DNA of 64,000 nt, from NCBI GenBank assembly GCA_023415055.1, contig JAEZLZ010000090.1:41360-105359 (forward strand). The letters are read 5' to 3'. Positions within the stretch are counted from its first letter, which is position 1. The number at the start of each line of letters is the position of its first letter. Both the position numbers and the translations under genes were made by a program. The notes below the pieces were generated by a model. That model was not told the DNA's origin. It made no database searches and worked only from the letters and a program-made list of their open reading frames with translations. This stretch comes from Bacillota bacterium. Lineage in GTDB: Bacteria; Bacillota; Clostridia; Lachnospirales; Lachnospiraceae. Of this stretch, positions 35,196-44,216 are shown piece after piece.

Positions 35196-36569
35196 TTACC
35201 CGCATGCTGCGTCCTTATTCTCTGCTGTCAGCTTCCGAAAGTGAAAAGCAAAGGCGGCCATCGTAGTGCATACTGCAATCAGGTCTGCCACAGGTTCAGC
35301 AAAGAATACTGCAAAGACTTTATCCTTAAAAAATACTGGAAGAATGTAGATCAGCGGGATTAAAAGTATCATTTTACGAAGCAGTGCCAAGAAGATGGAT
35401 ACCTTCGCCTGTCCAAGAGCCAGAAAGGTCTGCTGACAACAGGTCTGCATACTCATCAAAAAGGCGATCGGCATAAAGATACGCAGTGCCCATGCAGTAT
35501 AAACAACCAATTTCTCCTGTGTACTAAACATCGAAATAAAAAGCTCCGGAAAAAGCATCATCAGCAACCAGATTGCGGTACAATAGCCGAAGGCACAGAT
35601 TGCCAGAAGCCGGAAGGTTGTCCGGACACGGGTCAGGTTCTTTGCTCCATAATTATAGCTCATAATAGGCTGTGCCCCCTGACACAGACCTTGAATAGGC
35701 ATAAACTGAATCTGAGACAGACTTGACAGAATCGTCATCGCTCCTACCGCAAGATCTCCGCCATACTTAAGCAAGGAAGTATTGAAGGCAATATTTAAAA
35801 GGCTCTCTGTGGACTGCATAATGAAGGGGGATAGCCCAAGCATAAGAACAGGCGTTATTACGCTCCTTTTTAGTCTCATATTACCGCGGCGAAGCTTCAG
35901 TCTTGTCTTTTTTCCGGTCAGAAAACGAAGTACCCACAGCGCCGATACTCCCTGGGAGATTACTGTAGCAATCGCTGCTCCCTCCACTCCCATATGAAAA
36001 CCAAAGATCAGAATAGGGTCTAAAATGATATTAATTACCGCCCCTACAGCGACTGTTGTCATACTTGTCCCGGAGAAGCCCTGCGTTGTTATAAAGCTGT
36101 TGAGCCCTAAAGCGAGCTGAACAAAAATAGTACCGCATACATAGATGTTTAGATAGCTAAGAGCATAGGGTAACGTCTCTTTACTCGCTCCGAACATATA
36201 CAATAATGGTTTATTCAACAGTAGGAAAACCACAGTCAATAGAACGGATATCCCAAGAAGTGCAGTAAAGCAATTACCGAGAATCTGTTCCGCTGCTTTC
36301 TCATTCTGCTCTCCCATCTTGATCGCTGCTCTCGGAGCACCACCCATCCCTATCAAGGCACTGAAGGCAGAGATAATGATAATAATCGGAAAGGTAACTC
36401 CTACTCCGGTCAATGCTGCCGCACCAATACCCGGAATATGCCCGATATAGATACGATCCACAATATTATATAATATGTTCACAATCTGTGCTAAAATTGC
36501 AGGGACAGCCATCTCAAACAATAGCCTGCCGATGCTGTGTACTGCTAGTCTGTTTCTTTTGTCATTCAT
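35196..36569 (-). CDS. MATE family efflux transporter
   Basis: A 457-residue, 12-helix multidrug/oligosaccharidyl-lipid/polysaccharide superfamily protein. It starts RNRLAVHSIGRLLFEMAVPAI, with the conserved AVPAI of MATE helix 1; IGMGGAPRAAIKMGEQNEKAA follows helix 2, and the second half carries MPIQGLCQGAQPIMSYNYGAKN. It would expel cationic compounds using an ion gradient. The substrate cannot be predicted. The stop at 35196 lies 159 bases upstream of degV; an unassigned 305-base gap separates it from the AraC gene. Confidence 0.9.
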   Translation of the reverse strand: MNDKRNRLAVHSIGRLLFEMAVPAILAQIVNILYNIVDRIYIGHIPGIGAAALTGVGVTFPIIIIISAFSALIGMGGAPRAAIKMGEQNEKAAEQILGNCFTALLGISVLLTVVFLLLNKPLLYMFGASKETLPYALSYLNIYVCGTIFVQLALGLNSFITTQGFSGTSMTTVAVGAVINIILDPILIFGFHMGVEGAAIATVISQGVSALWVLRFLTGKKTRLKLRRGNMRLKRSVITPVLMLGLSPFIMQSTESLLNIAFNTSLLKYGGDLAVGAMTILSSLSQIQFMPIQGLCQGAQPIMSYNYGAKNLTRVRTTFRLLAICAFGYCTAIWLLMMLFPELFISMFSTQEKLVVYTAWALRIFMPIAFLMSMQTCCQQTFLALGQAKVSIFLALLRKMILLIPLIYILPVFFKDKVFAVFFAEPVADLIAVCTTMAAFAFHFRKLTAENKDAACG

Positions 36570-36874
36570 CTTAGGTCTCTTCCCGATTCGTGCAGAATCT
36601 TATTTCTTACTTGCCTTTTATCCACAATTCCAATCCGTTTGCAGATAGTTATCCGCAAAGTTAGAATATAATTGTGGTTAAGAAGGGATAAAACGATATT
36701 AATTATCCCTTAGGACTTGGTTGTAAATTCAAGTTGACTATTAAGGAATTGTATCTCTACTCTCTTTTGTGCAAAATAATCTAGTATCGTCTTTTGCATT
36801 TTCTCCTATCGTTACTCGATTATGTCGAAAGCTTGCCTTGTCCTCGTAGTCTGACTAAAGTGAATAGAGGATTT
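36570..36874. other. Intergenic gap between MATE gene and AraC gene
   Basis: No gene recognised. A hairpin with AAGGGATA (36683-36690) and TATCCCTT (36704-36711) is present, without a clear U-tract. The region from 36590 to 36680 on the minus strand must contain the MATE promoter, but I cannot single it out. Confidence 0.5.
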
Positions 36875-37717
36875 TTAGTCAATGAACATTGCATTCTTGG
36901 GAATCGTCTTAAAGGCCTTCTTAAAGGCTCTGGAGAAGGTAGAATAATTTTTAAAGCCACTCTGAAAGCAGGCCTCTGTTATGCTGTAACCGTTCTGTAC
37001 CATGTTTTTTGCTAACAGCAACCGCTTCTCTGTGATATAATTGCCGATGGTATAACCAGTCTCTTCCTTGAAGAAATGCATCAAATAATATCGGCTGAGA
37101 AAAAATTGTGCTGATAATGTATCGATAGAGATTTCCTCAGACAGATGTTCATTAATATAGTCAATAATCTGTATCAGCTTTGCATTGTCCTTTGCTGAGT
37201 CCAAATAATTAATGTTATTTAAGATCGCAGTCCGGTTTAACTGTATCATAAATTCGAGAAAGAGAATCTTCTGATATAGCTCCTTTGCAAAGGCATGATC
37301 GGCAAAGGAGTGCTCCAGCTCCTGACATACCTGAAACAGCTTGCTTTTCTCCATCGAGTGAATACGAAGCACATTAGAATGCTCCTGCTTTGCACGATTG
37401 AAGCAATAATTCAAGTCATACTCCTCTTCCGAAAAGGTATTCAAAAACTGTGGTGATACATAGATGATAATTCTCTCATAAGCAGAATTATCGAGTACGG
37501 AGGGTCTGTGAATCTCTCCTGCATTCACCAGCACGATATCATAGGGTTGCAGCTCATAGCTTTTTCCTTCAATGGTATAGTTTGTATTCCCGCTGATAAA
37601 TATCATGATTTTATTAAAATCATGGTAATGAAATTCATATTCCTTCCTTTGCCGGTCTACAAGATGAAACATTTTGAAATCATGATTTAGATAACCTGCC
37701 TTTTCAAAGCTTATCAT
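36875..37717 (-). CDS. AraC family transcriptional regulator
   Basis: A 280-residue regulator. The N-terminal half is a cupin sugar-sensing domain (EYEFHYHDFNKIMIFISG; YDIVLVNAGEIHRPSV). The C-terminal half has two helix-turn-helix units of the AraC/XylS type (ISIDTLSAQFFLSRYYLMHF and SITEACFQSGFKNYSTFSRAF). Start: ATG at 37717 after GGAGG at five bases. It is divergent from a DapA-family aldolase gene and most likely controls it; repeated AGCATTAT..ATGC sites lie in the gap. The effector is unknown. Confidence 0.9.
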   Translation of the reverse strand: MISFEKAGYLNHDFKMFHLVDRQRKEYEFHYHDFNKIMIFISGNTNYTIEGKSYELQPYDIVLVNAGEIHRPSVLDNSAYERIIIYVSPQFLNTFSEEEYDLNYCFNRAKQEHSNVLRIHSMEKSKLFQVCQELEHSFADHAFAKELYQKILFLEFMIQLNRTAILNNINYLDSAKDNAKLIQIIDYINEHLSEEISIDTLSAQFFLSRYYLMHFFKEETGYTIGNYITEKRLLLAKNMVQNGYSITEACFQSGFKNYSTFSRAFKKAFKTIPKNAMFID

Positions 37718-37772
37718 AGTAACCTCCGTTAGCGACAATAGTACGATGACTTTGAATATCTGCTCAACCAGT

Positions 37773-37815
37773 ATTATATAGCATTATATGCAATAATCAA
37801 AGCATTATTATGCTA
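37773..37815. promoter_or_regulatory. AraC promoter with repeated AGCATTAT-type sites
   Basis: Minus strand TTGATT (37800-37795), 16 bases, TATAAT (37778-37773). Within and beside it, AGCATTATATGC (37780-37791) and AGCATTATTATGCT (37801-37814) are near-identical palindromic sites. They lie between the AraC gene and the divergent aldolase, so are likely regulator targets. Confidence 0.5.
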
Positions 37816-37940
37816 TTCTAAATAAATAATGTTGTATAGAATAATAGTATAAGATGCGAATTATCATATAGAGCGCAGCTTACTGCGAAAAGTAGCATTT
37901 CATGTGCTCTGACTCGTAAATGATTTATGGAGGTTTTCTT

Positions 37941-38828
37941 ATGCAGCTTACCGGAGTATGGTTACCGATTATTACACCATTTAAAAATGACAAGATAGAT
38001 TTCAAATCCTATAAAAGGTTGATTGAATATTATTCAGATAAGGGGATCAGCGGCTTTATTCCTCTGGGAACTACGGGTGAAATTCCAACCTTAAGTGATT
38101 ATGAATTTGAAGAAATGATCGAACGAACGATGGATTATAATAAAAAACGCTTGCCTGTCTATGTAGGCGTCGGAGGCAATTATACCGCTCAGGTAATCAA
38201 GAAGGTTAAGATTGCGGAATACTATGATATTCAGGGCATTTTATCCGTTTGCCCCTATTACAATAAGCCTAGTCAGGATGGCATTTATGCACATTTCAAA
38301 GCAATCGCAGAGGAAACAAAGCTGAATATGATTGTCTATAATATCCCTTATCGAACCGGTGTTAATATCGAAAACGAGACCATCTATAGGATGGCTGAGA
38401 TTAAGAATATCATCGGACTCAAGGATTGTTGTGGTGACATCAAGCAAAGTATGTCACTTCTAATGAATCCACCCAGGGATTTCTCTATCCTGTCCGGTGA
38501 GGATCTGCAATTCTTTCTCTCCCTGACCATGGGCGGACAAGGCGGAATTCTGGCCTCCGCTCATCTAAAGACCGAACAGTTTGTGGAGGTATATCAGAAG
38601 GTAAAAGCAAATGACACCGCTGGTGCTTTGCAGACCTGGAAGCAGCTATACGATCTGATACCATTGCTATTCAAGGAGCCGAATCCTTCTCCGATCAAAT
38701 ACTATCTTTCTCAGACAGGGCTGATTGACTCAGATGAGGTAAGATTGCCACTGACCAAGATCTCAGAGCAATTAATGCAAAAGTTAGATCGTTACTTGCC
38801 AAAGTTTACGGAGATTAAGGCAAGTTAA
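37941..38828 (+). CDS. DapA/NanA family lyase (dihydrodipicolinate synthase-like)
   Basis: A class I aldolase barrel of 295 residues. PLGTTGEIPTLS holds the substrate TT motif, YNIPYRTG the catalytic tyrosine near residue 132, and GLKDCCGD the Schiff-base lysine near 160. The family includes lysine-pathway DapA and catabolic N-acetylneuraminate or 2-keto-3-deoxy-acid aldolases. Position next to an AraC sensor, not with lysine genes, and no lysine riboswitch upstream, favours an inducible catabolic role, but this is inference. Start: ATG at 37941 seven bases after GGAGG. Confidence 0.85.
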   Translation: MQLTGVWLPIITPFKNDKIDFKSYKRLIEYYSDKGISGFIPLGTTGEIPTLSDYEFEEMIERTMDYNKKRLPVYVGVGGNYTAQVIKKVKIAEYYDIQGILSVCPYYNKPSQDGIYAHFKAIAEETKLNMIVYNIPYRTGVNIENETIYRMAEIKNIIGLKDCCGDIKQSMSLLMNPPRDFSILSGEDLQFFLSLTMGGQGGILASAHLKTEQFVEVYQKVKANDTAGALQTWKQLYDLIPLLFKEPNPSPIKYYLSQTGLIDSDEVRLPLTKISEQLMQKLDRYLPKFTEIKAS

Positions 38829-38855
38829 TAAGCCCCTATCGGCTTGAAAACCATA

Positions 38856-38973
38856 CAATAGAAAGCAAGCTTCGCGAACATTCTATTGTCACGAATAAAT
38901 AGAGCAGCTGTTTCTGCTACCCGACACAATCGATTATAATCAATTGTTATGGGTTCACAATGACAGCTGCTCT
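38856..38973. repeat. Dispersed hairpin repeat copy E with companion hairpin
   Basis: CAATAGAA and TTCTATTG (38856-38888) form the first stem around AAGCTTCGCGAACA; the box TGTCACGAAT follows. The companion joins AGAGCAGCTGT (38901-38911) with ACAGCTGCTCT (38963-38973), with ACAAT/ATTGT pairing inside. It lies between convergent genes and may end both transcripts. Confidence 0.65.
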
Positions 38974-39072
38974 TCTCTATTTTGTCTGTATAAGTATATC
39001 AAAACTCCTTACCAGACTCTTTGCTATGCTCATGATCTTTACTTTATGCTCATCTCTACAATTTATGATTAT

Positions 39073-39678
39073 TTATATCCTAACACCCAATTTTCTTAAA
39101 TCCTCCAGTGCCTGGTCATGGTTCTTCACCTGGATCGTATGAAAACCAAAGGGCTTTGCTCCTTCCAGGTTAGCCATGAGATCATCCAGGAAAACAGCCT
39201 CCTCCGGATTAATCTGATACTTATCAATCAATGACTGATAGATCTCTGGTTCTGGCTTAATTGATTTTACCTGGTAGGAAATCACACCGCCATCCACATA
39301 ATTAACAAATTTAAAATGCGGTCTTCCCATCTCAAAATTCTTCTTACTGTAATTCGAAAGAAGATATACCTTATATCCATTTTTCTTTAAGCTATCTACA
39401 AATTCTGCAGAATGTTCATATTCCTTCACTACCTCTGTAAAGGAACTAAAAAAATTTAATATCTCTCTTTCAATCTCCGGATCTCTTTTTATGCTTTCTG
39501 CAATCAACTCTTCTTCATCACGAAGACCTCTGTCCCACTCATCCCAATATCCGCTGAGTACTGTAGCTTTTGCGATCCGTTCTTTCAATTCTTCGGTATA
39601 GCCGCAATCCTCTAAGTATTCTCTCCAGCGAAACTGAGCAAGAACATTGCCGATATCCAGTACAATTGTATTAATCAT
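39073..39678 (-). CDS. HAD-superfamily phosphatase (YihX-like)
   Basis: A cytoplasmic phosphatase of the HAD-IA group, 201 residues. The nucleophile aspartate is in MINTIVLDIGNVLAQF (DIGNV motif), motif II is LLSNYS, and the lysine and acidic motifs are KPEPEIY and EAVFLDDLMANLEGA. The D-x-G-N-V form is that of the YihX sugar-phosphate phosphatases. Start: ATG at 39678; an in-frame GTG three bases earlier has better spacing to AAAGG, and longer frames run back to 39756 without support. It lies 55 bases after a GNAT gene on the same strand. Confidence 0.85.
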   Translation of the reverse strand: MINTIVLDIGNVLAQFRWREYLEDCGYTEELKERIAKATVLSGYWDEWDRGLRDEEELIAESIKRDPEIEREILNFFSSFTEVVKEYEHSAEFVDSLKKNGYKVYLLSNYSKKNFEMGRPHFKFVNYVDGGVISYQVKSIKPEPEIYQSLIDKYQINPEEAVFLDDLMANLEGAKPFGFHTIQVKNHDQALEDLRKLGVRI

Positions 39679-39733
39679 CACTCTAACCATGCCTTTCTCA
39701 CTGTCTCTTATCTTTGGACTTTTATGGTTCTGA

Positions 39734-40219
39734 TCATCTGTTCTTCTGAAATGCAACTCTTGGTGCTCCGCTCTCCAGATAGATCGTACCGCATCTCAGA
39801 TACCCATTCTTCAGAAGAAGATTCTGCATCACGAAGTTATCCTCATGAGTGTCAATTCGGATATTGCCGCACTGCTTATAGCACCAGTCTAGGCAGAAGG
39901 AGGCAACCCCCTTTTTATGACTGGCAGAAGCGATGCGATGAACTACTCCGTAAGGCTCTTCATCGAGCCAGTCACCCTCATATATCTTAAGGTAAGTCGG
40001 ATCAATTCCTATGGTAAAGCAGAAAACGCCTACAATCTCATCTTCGTCCACACAGACATAGCTTCTTTTCTCAACGATGTCCTTGGTAATGAGTTCTATC
40101 TCAGGATATCCGTTAATCCACTGATTATGGTTTCCATTCTGTCTCATATACTGTCTGGCATGATCATAGATTGTCATAACCTTATTAAGCTCCTCAAGCA
40201 CGGTATGCCTAATCTCCAT
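39734..40219 (-). CDS. GNAT family N-acetyltransferase
   Basis: A 161-residue acetyl-CoA-dependent acyltransferase. The fold markers are VGVFCFTIGIDPTYLKIYEG in the beta-sheet and the acetyl-CoA segment VHRIASASHKKGVASFCLDW (the usual Arg-x-x-Gly-x-Gly/Ala is weakly kept as SHKKGVAS). C-terminal ENFVMQNLLLKNGYLRCG is typical. Substrate unknown. Start: ATG at 40219, nine bases after AGAAAGG, preferred over an ATG touching that site at 40228. Likely co-transcribed with the HAD gene. Confidence 0.87.
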   Translation of the reverse strand: MEIRHTVLEELNKVMTIYDHARQYMRQNGNHNQWINGYPEIELITKDIVEKRSYVCVDEDEIVGVFCFTIGIDPTYLKIYEGDWLDEEPYGVVHRIASASHKKGVASFCLDWCYKQCGNIRIDTHEDNFVMQNLLLKNGYLRCGTIYLESGAPRVAFQKNR

Positions 40220-40405
40220 ATTGTGCATCCTTTCTGTAAATAATAATCAGCTCCTTCACTTTGATCATTATAATACATGGCTTAATAGAAATCTATCCTT
40301 TTCTATTGCTTCCAGAGACTGGCCTCTATCTCTTCTTAAAAGAACAGCTTTAACTCTCATTGCTTTTCGCTTCATTGGAAGCATTCTGCTGATCCACCGA
40401 AGTAT

Positions 40406-42478
40406 TTACTTGTCAACCGGAATGATCTTTTTCAAATCAAATGCGCTGATCCGGTCCACCTTATAGGAGGCATTTTCAAATGCTGCTGACTCAAATATCA
40501 CATAGAGATATTTGCCATCGATCGCTATTCCTTCATTCATCGAAGGTACCTCAACATAGCTTAAGCACTCTCCGAGATCCATACTGCCGCTGCCTTCTTC
40601 GGTTATCTCCGGAAGATATACATCTATTCTTCGCATGTATCCACGTAAACCTTTGTATAACTGACAGGAGCGTGACATAATCATATAGCCGTCATTAGTG
40701 AACGCAATTCCCTGCACTCTGGTCGGCATCGTCATACCGTCAACTCTGGTGAGCTCCACATAGGTGTCAAAATCATCAATATCATAGCTATATAGTTTTG
40801 TGCTCTTCAACTCGTCATAGGAGCCTACCCACAGTTTGCCATGATAGTAGGTAATATAGGATGCCATGAAACCAACCTTGCATACGGAATGAAAGCTGAC
40901 GTTTACGCATGGTTTACCGGAGGCTACGGCTGCTTCGATATCTGAATACCAAAATGCAGATACCTTACTGCCGGTAGTCAGATAGATATTTTTACCGTCA
41001 TAGCAGATACCACCCACATGAGCATCCGTAGGAAGTACAAGGGTAGTAAGCAGCTTTTTGGTCTTCTTATCCATACAATAGACAACAGAATATTCCTCGT
41101 CCGATAAATCATAGGCTGATATTAACAGATATTTTCCTGCAAAGATAATGCTCTGCGGACACATCGTCGAACTCTGGAAACCACCGACATTGGTATTTAC
41201 TATACCCGGTACCACATAGCTCTTGCTGTAAATCATATTCTCTTTGAAAAACGGAATGGTTGTATAAGCCATTGATTTTGTAAAGGCCGCCTTATCCGCA
41301 AAATACTTGGGTAAGGTACTGGTTGGCAGCACTTCTGTAATTGTTACTGACTTTATGTCCGATTTTGCGCCTTCATAGGTCACTCCATTATAATCTCTCT
41401 TCGCTACCATATAGTAAGAATAGGTAATGCCGGTAATCAAACCTTCCTCCACATAGGAGCCTGTGCCTCCACCGGTTATGGTTGTTAAGAGCGTGTATCC
41501 TGAAATCTCATCACCGGCATAGATCTCATAAGCAGTAGCCCCGGTTACCGCATTCCAGGTCAGTCTTGCTTTATGATCACCTGCCTTACTCTTAAAGGAT
41601 ACCTTAGCAGGATTGGTGCTAAGATCCAGAACCGGGGACGCTTCCCCGACAATAGAATTATTCAGTCTGTATGCAGATACCATATACTGGTATCCGGTTC
41701 CTGATTTTAGTTTGGTATCCAGATAAGTAAGTGAGGTTGTATCACCACACAAGATATAATTTTTATCGGTAGCTGCCTTACGATAGATGCTGTAGCCTGT
41801 CGCACCATTGACCATGCTCCAGGTAAGAGCAACTGAGGTGTCCGTTGTTCCTACCGCTGAGATGGTATCAACCTTGCCCGGTGCAGTCGTAGCGGAAAAC
41901 GGATCTGAGTATTCTCCATAATAGATTGTACTATCAACCATCTTAACTGCACGAATTTGATAGGTATTCACTGCTCCGGTTAAGTCGGTTATAGTATAGT
42001 TGTTAACCAGAGAGGAAGTAACAAAATTACTTACTCCGGTCATCTCATCCCTCCGGTAGATCTCATAATGAGATACATCCGCTACGGAATCCCAAGTAAG
42101 GGTATAAGAATTTAAGCTGACATCCTTTACCTTGATATTTGTTATCTTTGCCGGTTGAACTGATATATTTAAATATACCGCATAACCCTGAAAACGAACG
42201 GTTATCGTCTGATTACCGTATTGTTTGCTGTTATAACCCTCCACCGTGTAATCGGTTATCACCCCTGAGGTCCCATCACTATAGACACCGGTCAGTTCTA
42301 AACCTGCCGGATTAAAGTCCTCACCGTACCCATAGACAACTTTGTCGGGATACCTCGAGATAAGAACCTGATTCACGGTAGCTACACTGCTCGCCTGAGC
42401 AACCGGTACATTCATGATATTATAGAAACCGAACGTAACAATAGCTGCGAGGAATAATAATACTAGTCTTTTCTTCAT
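40406..42478 (-). CDS. Secreted protein: Ig-like domain, three fibronectin III repeats, propeller-like C-terminus
   Basis: A 690-residue exported protein of unknown role. The signal peptide (MKKRLVLLFLAAIVTFGFYN ... AQA) is followed by a bacterial Ig-like domain (residues about 35-115), and three fibronectin type III repeats (about 115-390) with the pattern ITWDSVADVSHYEIYR, SGATGYSIYRK, and AVTGATAYEIYAG. The C-terminal 290 residues have repeated strand patterns (GKYLLISAYDLSD; GKNIYLTTGS; GKLWVGSYD; GKYLYVIFE) that suggest a beta-propeller. No cell-wall sorting or membrane anchor is visible, so it is probably released or loosely attached. No neighbour tells the substrate. ATG at 42478 follows AAGGAG; the frame starts upstream with GTG at 42490. 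Confidence 0.72.
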   Translation of the reverse strand: MKKRLVLLFLAAIVTFGFYNIMNVPVAQASSVATVNQVLISRYPDKVVYGYGEDFNPAGLELTGVYSDGTSGVITDYTVEGYNSKQYGNQTITVRFQGYAVYLNISVQPAKITNIKVKDVSLNSYTLTWDSVADVSHYEIYRRDEMTGVSNFVTSSLVNNYTITDLTGAVNTYQIRAVKMVDSTIYYGEYSDPFSATTAPGKVDTISAVGTTDTSVALTWSMVNGATGYSIYRKAATDKNYILCGDTTSLTYLDTKLKSGTGYQYMVSAYRLNNSIVGEASPVLDLSTNPAKVSFKSKAGDHKARLTWNAVTGATAYEIYAGDEISGYTLLTTITGGGTGSYVEEGLITGITYSYYMVAKRDYNGVTYEGAKSDIKSVTITEVLPTSTLPKYFADKAAFTKSMAYTTIPFFKENMIYSKSYVVPGIVNTNVGGFQSSTMCPQSIIFAGKYLLISAYDLSDEEYSVVYCMDKKTKKLLTTLVLPTDAHVGGICYDGKNIYLTTGSKVSAFWYSDIEAAVASGKPCVNVSFHSVCKVGFMASYITYYHGKLWVGSYDELKSTKLYSYDIDDFDTYVELTRVDGMTMPTRVQGIAFTNDGYMIMSRSCQLYKGLRGYMRRIDVYLPEITEEGSGSMDLGECLSYVEVPSMNEGIAIDGKYLYVIFESAAFENASYKVDRISAFDLKKIIPVDK

Positions 42479-42663
42479 TATGTAAGCCACTCCTTATAAG
42501 TAAACCTCTGGTAAATGGTTTTGATACCGGTAAGTATAACCCGGCTATTTGTCAATCTTGTGGTAAAAAAGTGAAGAAAAGATTAAGGTTACCATATTAG
42601 CCATGAAAGACTAGTGACATAATAATTGTTAATACGGGCTGAGGAGAGTTTATGGCATAACAA

Positions 42664-42813
42664 AAGCAGCGTGCTACACTTCCCGCACACACAGGTTGAC
42701 GGACATCTCGCTTCTCTGTATGCCACCATCGAACATAAAATGTTCGGTTTTGGCATACAGAGCAGTAAGCTGTTCGTCAAACAGTGCATTCTGGGAAGCA
42801 TAGCACGCTGCTT
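42664..42813 (-). ncRNA. Structured terminator-like element with conserved core (copy 2)
   Basis: The outer arms AAGCAGCGTGCTA (42664-42676) and TAGCACGCTGCTT (42801-42813) pair perfectly. Inside is another hairpin with TCTGTATGCCA/TGGCATACAGA and CGAACAT/ATGTTCG. On the minus strand the core reads TTCC, TGCACTGTT, GACGAACAG, and TCCGTCAA, as in the copy at 53863. It follows the last xdh gene by 20 bases, in sense direction, and then TTTTGTT. Any open reading frame drawn here is an artefact of the repeat. Confidence 0.65.
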
Positions 42814-42832
42814 CTTTTATATTATGGGTTAC

Positions 42833-43318
42833 CTACAGCTTCCCGAGGCGGCGAAGCATCGTCTTCTCTACGGCATTGAGGATGTTCTCATAGCCGGTAC
42901 AACGGCACAGGTTTCCTGACAGAAGCTTACGAAGCTCCTCTCTGGTATACTCTTTTCCGGTCTCCAATATCTGCACTGCAGTCATAATAAAACCGGGTGT
43001 ACAGAAACCACACTGAACCGCAGCTTCATCGATGAATGCTTGTTGAATATCCGCCAGTTCACCGTTTGGTCCAAGTAGACTCTCCAGCGTTCGGATATTC
43101 TTACCCTCTGCCCAGATTGCCAGATAGATGCAGGAATTAAAGCATTCTCCGTCAATTATTACATTGCAGGCACCACATTCACCCACTTCACAGCCCTTCT
43201 TCACAGAAGTAAGGCGGTAATCGTTGCGAAGCATATCCGTCAGGGATGCACGAACATCTACCATAGTCTCGGTATATTTTCCATTGATTGTACATTTTAC
43301 CAGCTTGTATTGTGCCAT
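42833..43318 (-). CDS. xdhC: [2Fe-2S] subunit of xanthine-dehydrogenase-type molybdenum hydroxylase
   Basis: The electron-transfer subunit, 161 residues. Two [2Fe-2S] clusters are bound by cysteines in GCEVGECGACNVIIDGEC (plant-ferredoxin type) and CGFCTPG ... CRCTGY (helical domain). It passes electrons from the molybdenum site to FAD. Its ATG overlaps the FAD-subunit stop by one base (TAATG), so translation is coupled. Third gene of the FAD-Mo-FeS trio; the last one, followed by a decorated terminator. Gene name follows the E. coli xdhABC use, not the maturation factor also called XdhC. Confidence 0.88.
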   Translation of the reverse strand: MAQYKLVKCTINGKYTETMVDVRASLTDMLRNDYRLTSVKKGCEVGECGACNVIIDGECFNSCIYLAIWAEGKNIRTLESLLGPNGELADIQQAFIDEAAVQCGFCTPGFIMTAVQILETGKEYTREELRKLLSGNLCRCTGYENILNAVEKTMLRRLGKL

Positions 43319-44199
43319 TATACTTCACCTCCCGCAAGTTTGATGGATTCCACTAAACCACGGTGCGCCATCTCTACAGCGATATGTTGGCGAAGTGCCT
43401 TAGAAGCACGCCAGCTGTCTCGAGGCTTAATATCCTCCAGTACGCCTTCACTGATCTGTTTCAGCAAATCTTCACTTATCTTCTGATTCTGTCCGAGGCT
43501 TTCTGCATTAAGAGCTCGTAGAGGAGTCGGTCCCTGCACTCCGTATGCGATTCGAACATTCTCGATTGTCTTTTTATCCTCGGAAAGCTTCACATTTACG
43601 GAGCATCCGGAGGTTGCGATATCCATCGCATTTCTCATTGCATATTTAATATAGTGACCAGCATAGCCTTCATAGCTTGACTTCGGAATCAAAATTGCAG
43701 TCTGAATCTCATCCGGGTGGATATCAACTACACCTGCTTTAATATAAAAATCTTTGATCGGAATACGACGTGTTCCCTCACTTCCGGTCAGCTCAATGAG
43801 AGCGTCCCAGGCGAATAAGGTGGAAGCGGAATCTGCAGAGGTCACACCGTTACAGGTATTACCGCCAATGGTTCCAATATTTCGGATCTGTGGTCCGCCG
43901 ATCATATCTACTGCTTCACCCAGAACGTTGATGTATTTCTGGATGATGGGACTCTGAGTAACATGGGAAAAGCTGGTCAGTGAACCGATACGAATGGTTC
44001 CATCCTCCTCCAGAGTAACTCCACGCAGTTCATCAAGCATATAGATACTGATTACTTCCCTACCTGCAAGCTTTCCTTCACGCATTTGAATTAATATATC
44101 GCTTCCGCCAGCCAGTATAAGTGCCTGTGGATGAGCAAGCCGCAGTTCTATCGCATTCTTTACATCCGTAGCTTCAAATAATTCTTTGATATCGTACAT
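43318..44199 (-). CDS. xdhB: FAD-binding subunit of xanthine-dehydrogenase-type molybdenum hydroxylase
   Basis: A 293-residue CO-dehydrogenase-type flavoprotein. The FAD motif LAGGSDILIQMREG and the second FAD segment IGGNTCNGVTSADSAS are both in the N-terminal domain, with a C-terminal domain at about 170-285. It lies 17 bases after the molybdenum subunit stop and shares a base with the next gene's start. Together the three subunits would hydroxylate a purine or related heterocycle; xanthine or hypoxanthine is likely but not proven. Confidence 0.88.
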   Translation of the reverse strand: MYDIKELFEATDVKNAIELRLAHPQALILAGGSDILIQMREGKLAGREVISIYMLDELRGVTLEEDGTIRIGSLTSFSHVTQSPIIQKYINVLGEAVDMIGGPQIRNIGTIGGNTCNGVTSADSASTLFAWDALIELTGSEGTRRIPIKDFYIKAGVVDIHPDEIQTAILIPKSSYEGYAGHYIKYAMRNAMDIATSGCSVNVKLSEDKKTIENVRIAYGVQGPTPLRALNAESLGQNQKISEDLLKQISEGVLEDIKPRDSWRASKALRQHIAVEMAHRGLVESIKLAGGEV

Positions 44200-44216
44200 T
44201 CTGCATCTCCCCCTTC

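Noticed and set aside
37718..37940. Lysine riboswitch ahead of the DapA-family gene
   Set aside because: The gap is too short and AT-rich, without the conserved lysine aptamer motifs.
40282..40308. Another copy of the ATAGAAAG repeat
   Set aside because: AATAGAAA and TTTTCTATT pair only weakly, and the loop and TGTCATGAAT box are missing.
42589..42919. Open frames of 70 and 97 residues on both strands
   Set aside because: They translate the structured hairpin element and the 3' end of the iron-sulfur subunit; the repeats explain the sequence.
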